This document shows positions 1 through 6,560 of a stretch of 13,383 bases of DNA, piece by piece (within the stretch, counting starts at the first letter, position 1; the number at the start of each line of letters is the position of its first letter). The DNA is from Gammaproteobacteria bacterium (GTDB taxonomy: Bacteria > Pseudomonadota > Gammaproteobacteria > Thiohalobacterales > Thiohalobacteraceae). The stretch lies in contig JACRMO010000108.1 in the NCBI GenBank assembly GCA_016214925.1, forward strand, positions 1 to 13,383, written 5' to 3'. Below the pieces are notes generated by a model that was given only the letters and a program-made list of their open reading frames with translations, ran no database searches and was not told the DNA's origin. Both the position numbers and the translations under genes were made by a program.

Positions 1-846
1 CTGGGAATTGAGCAGCACGATAATCACCGCACGCCCGGCGATGCGCGCCTTCATCACCAGACAACGGCCGGCCTCGTTGATGTAACCGGTCTTGCTGACC
101 GCGATATCCCATTCGGATTTGCGCACCAGGGGATTAGTGTTCTTGTATTCGAGCGGATGCGCGCTGTATTTCGTCGGCTGCTGACGCGAGGGACAGGTGG
201 TGAATTCCTTGATGAGCGCATAACCGTGCGCGGCACGCACGATCTTGGCCAGTTCCTCCGCCGTGGACACATTGTGACCATTCAGGCCGGTTGAATCCTC
301 GTAATGAGTCTGGCGCAAGCCCAACGCCCGGGCTTTGCGATTCATCGCCGCGATGCAGGCGCTACGACCGCCCGGGTAGGTGCGCGCCAAGGCCGACGCG
401 GCCCGGTTCTCCGAGGACATCAGCGCCAGATGCAGCAGCTCGCGACGCGTCAGCGTCACACCGGCCTGCAAACGCGAACTGGTGCCGCGCAGACGGTCGA
501 AATCGTCCTTGGTGATGGTGATACGGGTATCCATGGGCAGCTTGGCGTCGAGGACGACCATCGCAGTCATGAGTTTGGTCAGCGAGGCGATGGGCGTGCG
601 GGCCGCGGCGTTCTTGCTATACAGCCGCGCACCGGTGACCTCATCGACCACCAGGGCATACGACGATTTGAGATCCAGCCGCCGCTGGTAGACAGGGTCT
701 TGCAGGATTTCCGTGACCGGCACACTGGCGGCCAGTTTGGACCCGGCGACAGCAGCATGCCGTGTGTCGGCGGATGCCGAAGATACAGCGACGACGAGCG
801 CGCCACCCAAGACAACAATTCGTAGCAATTTATCGATCAGTCGCAT
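1..846 (-). CDS. pbpG: D-alanyl-D-alanine endopeptidase (PBP7 type), C-terminus cut by window edge
   Basis: A periplasmic low-molecular-mass penicillin-binding protein of the S11 peptidase family; PBP7 cleaves D-Ala-mDAP cross-links in peptidoglycan during cell-wall remodelling. 282 residues are readable on the minus strand from ATG at 844-846. The frame is still open at base 1, so the last few tens of residues of a protein usually about 300-320 long are missing. Visible: a signal peptide (about 1-26, hydrophobic core 8-24, AxA-type cleavage site before Asp27), the acylated serine in SLTK (Ser88, Lys91), the second motif SEN (145-147) and the third motif KTG (252-254). All three active-site motifs are intact, so the enzyme should be active. 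An AAGG stretch a few bases upstream supports the start. The gene lies downstream of epmA on the same strand with a 179-base gap that contains a possible promoter of its own. DacA-type carboxypeptidases are related, but the SEN motif and the length favour PBP7. Confidence 0.92.
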   Translation of the reverse strand, partial: MRLIDKLLRIVVLGGALVVAVSSASADTRHAAVAGSKLAASVPVTEILQDPVYQRRLDLKSSYALVVDEVTGARLYSKNAAARTPIASLTKLMTAMVVLDAKLPMDTRITITKDDFDRLRGTSSRLQAGVTLTRRELLHLALMSSENRAASALARTYPGGRSACIAAMNRKARALGLRQTHYEDSTGLNGHNVSTAEELAKIVRAAHGYALIKEFTTCPSRQQPTKYSAHPLEYKNTNPLVRKSEWDIAVSKTGYINEAGRCLVMKARIAGRAVIIVLLNSQ

Positions 847-954
847 TTGTACACCTTGTGCAGCTTGTGGTGTCGACTGGGCCGAACCCGTCGGAAAAGA
901 CCCTCCCTATCCGGCCAGCGTTGCTACCCGTGCCCATCCTGTGCATGGAGGATC

Positions 955-983
955 ATTTTCAATGATTTCTCGATACTATTCAA
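955..983 (-). promoter_or_regulatory. possible sigma70 promoter of pbpG with overlapping palindrome
   Basis: On the minus strand TTGAAT (978-983) and GAAAAT (955-960) are separated by 17 bases; each matches the consensus hexamer at four of six positions. It sits in an AT-rich patch that stands out from the GC-rich surroundings, about 110 bases before the pbpG start. A perfect inverted repeat, ATCATT-TTC-AATGAT (952-966), covers the -10 element and could be an operator. This is inferred from pattern only. Confidence 0.35.
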
Positions 984-1002
984 GATGAAATTATGTATAA
1001 AG

Positions 1003-1029
1003 ATGAGTCGGCGGTAACTACAGACTCAT
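1003..1029 (-). terminator. possible terminator of the efp-epmA unit
   Basis: The inverted repeat ATGAGTC/GACTCAT (1003-1009 and 1023-1029, 13-base loop) begins in the last codons of epmA, includes its stop codon, and is followed on the minus strand by a T-rich but interrupted stretch. The 7-bp stem is weak and the loop is long, so this is a low-confidence intrinsic terminator. Confidence 0.25.
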
Positions 1030-2018
1030 GCTCGCTCGATCCCGAACGCCAACACCTCTTCGATGCGCTTGGCATCCGTTGCACACACCATCAAGCGATC
1101 GAAGCCGAGCGCAACGCCACTGCACTCGGGCAGACCGTTTGCCAATGCCGCGAGCAGGCGTTCATCGAGCGGCATCACCGGGCGACCCGCGACCGCACGC
1201 GTGGCGTTCTCCTGCTCGAAGCGGCGGCGTTGTTCGGCGACATCACTCAGTTCGTGAAAACCATTAGCAAGTTCCACGCCGTCGAGGTAGCACTCGAAAC
1301 GCGCGGCAACAGGTGGCGTGGTGGCGACGATGCGCGCCAAGGCGGCTTGGCTGGCTGGGTAATCGGTAACGAACACCAAACCAACGAGTTGTGGCTCGAT
1401 GATGTGCGTAAGCACCAGGTCGCGCCAGGTATCGACATCGTCCGCATCGGTCATACCTGCGGGTGGCCGATGCCCGTGGCGGTTCAAACACGCGCGCAAT
1501 TCGCTGGCGCCGGCCGTCAATCCGTCCACGCCAGCGTACTGCAAAAACAAATCGCGGTAACGGTAATGCACCGCCATTGGCAATTCGCGCACACCGGCCA
1601 GTACGCTGCGCAATAAGTGTTCGACCTCTTCGATCAACTGCGCCAGGCCGAAACCGACGCGATACCATTCCAGCAGCGTGAATTCGGGATTGTGGCGCGC
1701 ACCGGCCTCGCCGTCGCGGAACACGCGGCAGAGCTGATAGATGTTGCCGCTGCCGGCGGCAAGTAGGCGCTTCATGGGGTATTCGGGCGAGGTATGCAGA
1801 TACAGCCGCCCCGCCAGCGGCGCGTGCGGTCCGCGATAAGCGACGGCGAAGCTATCGAGATGTGGCGCGGGCGTGGCCGCGGCGGAGAGTATCGGGGTCT
1901 CGACCTCAAGCACCGCGCGCTGGGCGAAAAACTGCCGCACACGCGCCAGCAACTGTGCGCGCATACGGAGCGTGTCGAGCGAGGCCGAGGGCTGCCAAGC
2001 GTGCGTACCGTGCATCAT
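1026..2018 (-). CDS. epmA: EF-P--(R)-beta-lysine ligase EpmA (GenX/PoxA/YjeA)
   Basis: Activates (R)-beta-lysine with ATP and joins it to Lys34 of elongation factor P. It is a paralogue of the catalytic domain of class II lysyl-tRNA synthetase. The 330-residue product has only that catalytic core: no N-terminal OB-fold anticodon-binding domain is present, which separates EpmA (about 325 residues in E. coli) from LysRS (about 500). Class II motif 2 is clear at 99-120 (VFRDGEAGARHNPEF followed by TLLEWYR), with the HNPEF signature typical of this family. Motif 3 is GFDRL at 305-309. The start is the first of two tandem ATG codons (2018 or 2015), and no strong ribosome site is visible before either. 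It lies 21 bases after the efp stop on the same strand, so the two are probably co-transcribed, coupling the modifying enzyme to its substrate. The third gene of the pathway, epmB, is divergent just beyond efp. Confidence 0.95.
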   Translation of the reverse strand: MMHGTHAWQPSASLDTLRMRAQLLARVRQFFAQRAVLEVETPILSAAATPAPHLDSFAVAYRGPHAPLAGRLYLHTSPEYPMKRLLAAGSGNIYQLCRVFRDGEAGARHNPEFTLLEWYRVGFGLAQLIEEVEHLLRSVLAGVRELPMAVHYRYRDLFLQYAGVDGLTAGASELRACLNRHGHRPPAGMTDADDVDTWRDLVLTHIIEPQLVGLVFVTDYPASQAALARIVATTPPVAARFECYLDGVELANGFHELSDVAEQRRRFEQENATRAVAGRPVMPLDERLLAALANGLPECSGVALGFDRLMVCATDAKRIEEVLAFGIERA

Positions 2019-2039
2019 GGGGCAGCCCGGGCCCGACCC

Positions 2040-2609
2040 TTATTCCTTGGCGCGCGAGACGTATTCGCCGCTGCGGGTGTCGACCTTGAGTAGATCGCCG
2101 ATATTGATGAACAGCGGCACGCGCACCACCGCGCCGGTTTCCAGCGTCGCCGGCTTGCCACCGCCGCCGGAAGTATCGCCGCGCACGCCGGGATCGGTTT
2201 CCGTGACGGCCAGGATCACATGGTTGGGAGGAACCACGGCCAGCGGCACGCCGTTGTACAGGGTCATCACACAGATATCCTGCTCTTTGAGCCATTTGGC
2301 GTTGTCGCCCACGGCGGCGGCATCGGCGGCGAACTGCTCGAAGGTATCCGGCACCATGAAATGCCAGAACTCACCGTCGTTATAGAGATACTGCATATCG
2401 GTATCGACCACGTCGGCGCCATCCAGACTCTCGTTGGACTTGAAGGTGCGTTCGATGACGCGGCCGGTCTTGAGGTTGCGCAGTTTCACCCGGTTGAACG
2501 CCTGCCCCTTGCCCGGCTTCACAAACTCGTTTTCGATAATCGTGCAGGGATCGCCGTCCAACATGACTTTGAGCCCGCCTTTGAATTCACTGGTGTTGTA
2601 GGTTGCCAT
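2040..2609 (-). CDS. efp: translation elongation factor P
   Basis: EF-P binds between the ribosomal P and E sites and speeds peptide bond formation at polyproline stretches. The 189-residue length is standard. The N-terminal KOW-like domain carries the loop KPGKGQ with the modified lysine at exactly position 34, the residue EpmA beta-lysylates. The two following OB-fold domains are recognisable, including the conserved closing segment with GDLLKVDTRSGEYVSRA near the C-terminus. Start ATG at 2607-2609 has a GGAA element about eight bases upstream. The gene heads a minus-strand unit with epmA and is divergent from epmB across a 143-base spacer. With Lys34 and both modifying enzymes adjacent, beta-lysylation is well supported; the rhamnose (EarP) route, which uses an arginine at the equivalent site, is excluded by the lysine. 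Confidence 0.97.
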   Translation of the reverse strand: MATYNTSEFKGGLKVMLDGDPCTIIENEFVKPGKGQAFNRVKLRNLKTGRVIERTFKSNESLDGADVVDTDMQYLYNDGEFWHFMVPDTFEQFAADAAAVGDNAKWLKEQDICVMTLYNGVPLAVVPPNHVILAVTETDPGVRGDTSGGGGKPATLETGAVVRVPLFINIGDLLKVDTRSGEYVSRAKE

Positions 2610-2752
2610 TCACTGTTTCCGCGGTAACGGGATTGAATGTCTGCTCGCCTGACGGTGCGCGGGCGCTCGAAAAGCGCGTTCACTCGCGTGTACACTGCAC
2701 GCCCGCATACCGGCCAGTACCGGTCTCCCGGTTGAACGACACGATCCCTGAC

Positions 2753-3769
2753 ATGAACAAAACGGCGCCTATCATACCTCGATACACCGACGCGGAACAT
2801 GCACCCGCGTGGCGGCGCGCGCTGGCCGAGGCGGTAACCCGGCCAGCCGAGTTGCTGGCGCTGCTGAATCTACCCGAGGAACCAGCCGCCGAATCGACCG
2901 CGGATGCGTTCGGCTTGCGCGTGCCGCGCGGCTTCATCGCGCGCATGCATCCCGGTGACCGCCGCGATCCGCTGTTGTTGCAAGTTCTCCCCGATGCTAT
3001 CGAATGCCAGGCGGTCGCGGGTTATCTCGCCGATCCGCTCGGCGAGGCCGCGGCAATGGCGGCGCCCGGTCTGCTGCATAAATACCGCGGTCGGGCACTG
3101 CTCACCTTGACCGGCGCCTGTGGCATTCATTGCCGGTATTGCTTCCGCCGCCATTATCCCTACGCCGAGGCCAACCCGTCCGGCCAGCATTGGGATCAGG
3201 CGCTCGCCTATCTCGCCGCCGACCCGAGTTTGCACGAGATCATCCTGAGCGGCGGCGACCCGCTGTCCTTGCCCGACGAACGCCTCGCCGAGCGGGTTGC
3301 CGAACTCGCGGCCATTCCCCATCTGCGGCGACTGCGTATCCACAGTCGCCTGCCGGTCGTGCTGCCCGAACGGATCACAGATGAACTGCTGGATTGGCTC
3401 ACGGGATCGCGGCTACGGCCGGTGCTGGTGGTACATGCCAACCATCCGCGCGAAATCGACGCGGATGTACGCGACGGACTGCGCCGGCTCGGTGCCGCGG
3501 GCATCCCGGTGTTGAATCAGTCGGTCCTGCTGCGCGGCATCAACGACGCCGCCGACACCTTATGCGCGCTGTCCGAGGCGTTGTTCGAGGCCGGTGTACT
3601 GCCTTACTACCTGCATCAGTTGGATCATGTCCAGGGCGCCGCCCACTTTGCGGTCGACGACGCCCGCGCCCGCGCCCTATTCAAGGAGATCCGTTCACGC
3701 CTGCCCGGCTATCTGGTCCCGCGCTTGGTCCGTGAACAGGCCGGTGAACCCGCCAAGACCCCGCTCTAA
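2753..3769 (+). CDS. epmB: EF-P beta-lysylation protein EpmB (lysine 2,3-aminomutase-like radical SAM enzyme)
   Basis: Converts (S)-alpha-lysine to (R)-beta-lysine, the donor used by EpmA. It is a PLP- and radical-SAM-dependent member of the lysine 2,3-aminomutase (KamA) family. The 338-residue product has the 4Fe-4S motif CxxxCxxC as CGIHCRYC (Cys123, Cys127, Cys130), followed by FRRHYPY typical of the family. A glycine-rich SAM-binding segment (IILSGGDPLSLPD) and the later YYLHQLDHVQGAAHF segment, which belongs to the PLP/substrate region of KamA-like proteins, are also present. The length matches E. coli EpmB (about 340) and is shorter than clostridial KamA, which has a longer C-terminus. 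The frame is open back to 2603, but ATG at 2753 gives the family's usual N-terminus. The upstream 50 codons overlap the efp start region, so they were not used. No good ribosome site precedes the start. The gene is divergent from efp. Confidence 0.95.
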   Translation: MNKTAPIIPRYTDAEHAPAWRRALAEAVTRPAELLALLNLPEEPAAESTADAFGLRVPRGFIARMHPGDRRDPLLLQVLPDAIECQAVAGYLADPLGEAAAMAAPGLLHKYRGRALLTLTGACGIHCRYCFRRHYPYAEANPSGQHWDQALAYLAADPSLHEIILSGGDPLSLPDERLAERVAELAAIPHLRRLRIHSRLPVVLPERITDELLDWLTGSRLRPVLVVHANHPREIDADVRDGLRRLGAAGIPVLNQSVLLRGINDAADTLCALSEALFEAGVLPYYLHQLDHVQGAAHFAVDDARARALFKEIRSRLPGYLVPRLVREQAGEPAKTPL

Positions 3770-3908
3770 CCCACCCGCACGGCCAGCAGTCGAAGCAATC
3801 CTGGCAAGGCCCTCCCCGCACCTCTCATCGAGCGGCTCATCCATCTATAGGAATCGGCCGACCTGCCGTAACACTGGGGAACCTGGGTCTTTATTTCACG
3901 GAACTGCC

Positions 3909-5699
3909 ATGGATCAGCGCACCTCCGGCCACAAGCCAACCGCCAAAACCACCTTCGACCCCCGCCCGGCGCAGGTCGAGCAGTGGATCAAAGAACTGCC
4001 ACTCGCCAACCTCGGCGAAAGCAGCCGGCGGCTCTATGAGGCATTGCACAGCATCCAGACCTTGGAATTGCCGGCGGATCAACGTTTCCGCCTGCTCGAA
4101 CAATTGCGCCCACCGATCGACACGGCACTCGATGCCATGAAGGTGCATTATGTCGGCAAGCCCTTCCCGCTTGCCGACAAGAGCCGCCAGACCGTGGCCT
4201 TGTCGCAGGTACTCATGCAACAGATGGCGCAGGGTTACCGCAGCACACTCGCAACCGGCGGCAAGCACCTCACGCTCGCGACTCAGCGCGGATTGACCTA
4301 TTTCGGGCAAATGCTGTTGCGCGCCTATCAAGTCTATGCGCCCTATCCAGACGGTGTCTGGCGTGAAATCCACGGCCTCTATCAACAAGCCGAGGCGCGC
4401 GGCGACACCCAGTCACCGCTCAAGGATCCGGCTGCCGACAGCGGCTGCGCAATCACGATAGAGAATACCTACAAACATATTCTGCTGCTGGCCCTGGCGT
4501 GTCCCTATCGTTTGCGTCAGGGCGAGGTCGAACGTATTAACGCATGGTTGTGCGACTGGGCGCAGCACGCAACCCTCAGTCGTCTCGCCAAAACGCGCAA
4601 CCCAAGCGGCGTGTTCGTCACCAATTTCGAAACCGACGACCCACCGACCTACTTGGTGTTGCGCGCAACCGAATACAACCCGGAATCCTGCCGTCTGCTG
4701 AACGCCGCGCGCTTGGCCGATGCCATACGCGAGACCCTCGGTCGCCAGCGCCGCGAAGAAGGCAACAAGGCCCAACACATCAACGATCATGCCCTGCGCC
4801 GCCTGATGCTGGCGTGGGGCGTCATGCCCAAGCGTCGGTTCTCGCGCACGCAGAAACACTCCACGGCCGTGGTCGCGATGGGGCTGAGTACCGCGCACTA
4901 TTTTATCGGCGGTGAAAGCGCCTTTGCCGGGATCGGTGACACCGCGACACACCCGTTGTTCAACAATCCTGCCCAGTTTGGGGCCAGCGAAACGGCTGAC
5001 CGGCAGGGTCAATTGCCGGACATCTGGGAACTGACCGATGCGCACCTGCAGAGCAATGCCCAGCCCAGCGCGACCGCCGGCCAGTACATCGAGTTCACGC
5101 CCGGCCACGACCCGTTCGCCCTCAAACCCAAGGAAAAACCGCCGACCTCTCCCGTTTATCAGACCCATCTCTGGAAAATGGTTAACGTGAGTGCCGGTGG
5201 CTATCGGCTGTTATGGGACAACCGCGAGAATTCGCAGGCACAGGTCGGCGAGTTGCTGGGGCTGCGCGAAAGCCACGATCCCGACAGCTTCCACCTGAGT
5301 CTGGGCGTGGTGCGTTGGATGAAGTGCGATACCGAACTGGGCTTGGAACTGGGTGTGGAAATGCTGGCGCCCGGCGCTGTCGCCATCGGCACCAAAATTC
5401 ACCGCATCAACGGCAGCAGTGAATACCTGCGCAGCCTGTTGCTGCCGGCCATCAAGCCGCTCGGCCAACCGGCCACGCTGCTGACACCCGCGCTGCCCTA
5501 CCATGTCGGCGATATCCTGATGGTCAGCAGTCATGGACAGGAAGCGCGTGTGGAATTGACCAAGCTGATGGAGAACACGGGTTCTTTCGCCCAGTATCAG
5601 TTTCGCCCACTGGACAGTCAGGCCGCGGCGGTTTCCCCCGCGGGTGCCAACGTCACACACAAGGCGGATGACTTCGCGGCGCTGTGGAGCCAGCTCTGA
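3909..5699 (+). CDS. large PilZ-like domain protein, putative c-di-GMP receptor
   Basis: I do not recognise a named gene. The 596-residue product has no signal peptide or obvious membrane segment, so it is probably cytoplasmic. Residues about 20-290 are largely alpha-helical with no motif I can name. From about 305 it resembles a PilZ domain in two pieces. First comes a basic PKRRFSR stretch with R309-xxx-R313, followed by a strand (VVAMGLSTAHYFI, 321-333). After roughly 90 residues of polar sequence come NVSAGG (N426, S428, G431), which fits the N/DxSxxG motif, and strands ending LGVVRWMK and LGVEMLAPGAVAI (465-493). Both motifs are needed for c-di-GMP binding in PilZ proteins. The fold assignment is inference. 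The start is ATG at 3909 with a modest GGA element seven bases upstream; the open frame back to 3594 overlaps epmB and was rejected. It lies upstream of the FimX-like gene, separated by a convergent acetyltransferase, which suggests a role in c-di-GMP or pilus signalling. Confidence 0.85.
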   Translation: MDQRTSGHKPTAKTTFDPRPAQVEQWIKELPLANLGESSRRLYEALHSIQTLELPADQRFRLLEQLRPPIDTALDAMKVHYVGKPFPLADKSRQTVALSQVLMQQMAQGYRSTLATGGKHLTLATQRGLTYFGQMLLRAYQVYAPYPDGVWREIHGLYQQAEARGDTQSPLKDPAADSGCAITIENTYKHILLLALACPYRLRQGEVERINAWLCDWAQHATLSRLAKTRNPSGVFVTNFETDDPPTYLVLRATEYNPESCRLLNAARLADAIRETLGRQRREEGNKAQHINDHALRRLMLAWGVMPKRRFSRTQKHSTAVVAMGLSTAHYFIGGESAFAGIGDTATHPLFNNPAQFGASETADRQGQLPDIWELTDAHLQSNAQPSATAGQYIEFTPGHDPFALKPKEKPPTSPVYQTHLWKMVNVSAGGYRLLWDNRENSQAQVGELLGLRESHDPDSFHLSLGVVRWMKCDTELGLELGVEMLAPGAVAIGTKIHRINGSSEYLRSLLLPAIKPLGQPATLLTPALPYHVGDILMVSSHGQEARVELTKLMENTGSFAQYQFRPLDSQAAAVSPAGANVTHKADDFAALWSQL

Positions 5700-5735
5700 G
5701 GTCCCACGCCAAGCGTTCCGCGTCTGGTGAATCCA

Positions 5736-5759
5736 TCATTCCCGCATTCGCGGGGATGG
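5736..5759. terminator. hairpin between convergent genes, possibly a dispersed palindromic repeat
   Basis: CATTCCCGC and GCGGGGATG form a nine-pair stem with one G-T pair around the loop ATTC, extendable by one wobble pair. It lies in the 74-base gap between the PilZ-like gene and the convergent acetyltransferase gene, where it could end transcription from both sides. There is no T tract on either strand. The ATTCCCGC...GCGGGGAT core also looks like small dispersed palindromic repeats common in proteobacterial genomes; a single copy here cannot decide. Confidence 0.4.
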
Positions 5760-5773
5760 CATCTGCGGATACC

Positions 5774-6295
5774 TCAGAAGATCTCGGCGAACGGCGCCGG
5801 GTAAATCACCTGTCCGCCACCCTTGAGCACCCCGGGCACCAGCTCCATAGCGGTAAGCGCATCGGCCGGTAGTCGCAGATTGGAACTCAATCCCCAGATG
5901 GCCGCCGGCTGGAAGGCGAAGCGTTCGTAATAGTCTGGCTGGCCGGCCACCACGATGGCCGCATAACGCATATCCTTGGCCCGGCCGATGGCGGCTTGAA
6001 TCAGCACCGAACCAATACCGCGATGCGATTGCGACGGCACCACCGACATGGGCCCGAGCGCCAGCACCGTCTTGCTCTCGCCACCATGCTGCAATTTGAC
6101 CTTGGAGAGCAGCACATGACCGACGATGCGGCCGTTGAGTTCGGCGACCAGCGACAGATCCGGGATAAACTCCGCCGACCCGCGGATCGCACTGACCAGT
6201 CGCGCCTCCGCCTCGCCCTGAAACGCGCTGAGGTTCACCACATCGATCGCCCTGACGTCTTCGGGGACTTCCGCCCTGACAATGACCTCTTGCAT
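5774..6295 (-). CDS. GNAT family N-acetyltransferase (YhbS-like)
   Basis: A 173-residue protein with one GNAT fold, transferring an acetyl group from acetyl-CoA to an amine. The substrate is unknown. The acetyl-CoA pyrophosphate-binding loop is visible as VVPSQSHRGIGSVLI (85-99), the position of motif A, preceded by the usual strand ALGPMSV. The segment VVAGQPDYYERFAF (115-128) is the beta-alpha element typical of the COG3153/YhbS branch. Start ATG at 6293-6295 has GGAG seven bases upstream, a good ribosome site. It is convergent with the PilZ-like gene and divergent from the FimX-like gene, so it is not part of either transcription unit; its placement between two c-di-GMP-type genes may be accidental. 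The family call is secure. YhbS-like proteins have several suggested targets, so no specific function is claimed. Confidence 0.9.
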   Translation of the reverse strand: MQEVIVRAEVPEDVRAIDVVNLSAFQGEAEARLVSAIRGSAEFIPDLSLVAELNGRIVGHVLLSKVKLQHGGESKTVLALGPMSVVPSQSHRGIGSVLIQAAIGRAKDMRYAAIVVAGQPDYYERFAFQPAAIWGLSSNLRLPADALTAMELVPGVLKGGGQVIYPAPFAEIF

Positions 6296-6550
6296 ACGCT
6301 ACTCCAGGTTGTTGCGACCCGCTCGCACGGGTCGGATATCCATCGCGGGCCGAAATCGCATTGGCCCTTCCCACTGTCATCTTCTGCTCTGATGCTAACA
6401 GGATTCAGGAACGTGGAAAACCGCCGCGGATTGCGGTACAACACGCCCCATCTGAACCCCCGTTCCCGGTTCAGGTCCAACCTCGCTTGCCGATACAGCC
6501 AGGGAATCGGCGCTGCAACAACAACCCCATCAGGGAATCGACAGGTCTGT

Positions 6551-6554
6551 GGAG
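6551..6554 (+). promoter_or_regulatory. ribosome binding site deciding the fimX start
   Basis: GGAG ends six bases before GTG at 6561. Two other in-frame GTG codons (6549 and 6558) either precede the site or are too close to it, so 6561 is the favoured start. Confidence 0.6.
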
Positions 6555-6560
6555 AAAGTG

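Noticed and set aside
951..970. Fur box at the palindrome upstream of pbpG
   Set aside because: The half-site order does not match the GATAAT repeats of Fur; only a loose AT-rich resemblance.
2663..2677. GCGCT...AGCGC hairpin in the efp-epmB spacer
   Set aside because: A 5-bp stem in GC-rich DNA is expected by chance, and nothing else marks it as functional.
2603..2752. N-terminal extension of EpmB
   Set aside because: It overlaps the efp start region, and the family N-terminus begins at ATG 2753.
3594..3908. N-terminal extension of the PilZ-like protein
   Set aside because: It overlaps the end of epmB in another frame and its composition is Ser/Arg/Pro-rich, unlike the rest of the protein.
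4413..5168. A 251-codon minus-strand open frame inside the PilZ-like gene
   Set aside because: An antisense shadow of a well-supported gene in GC-rich DNA; no recognisable domain or ribosome site.
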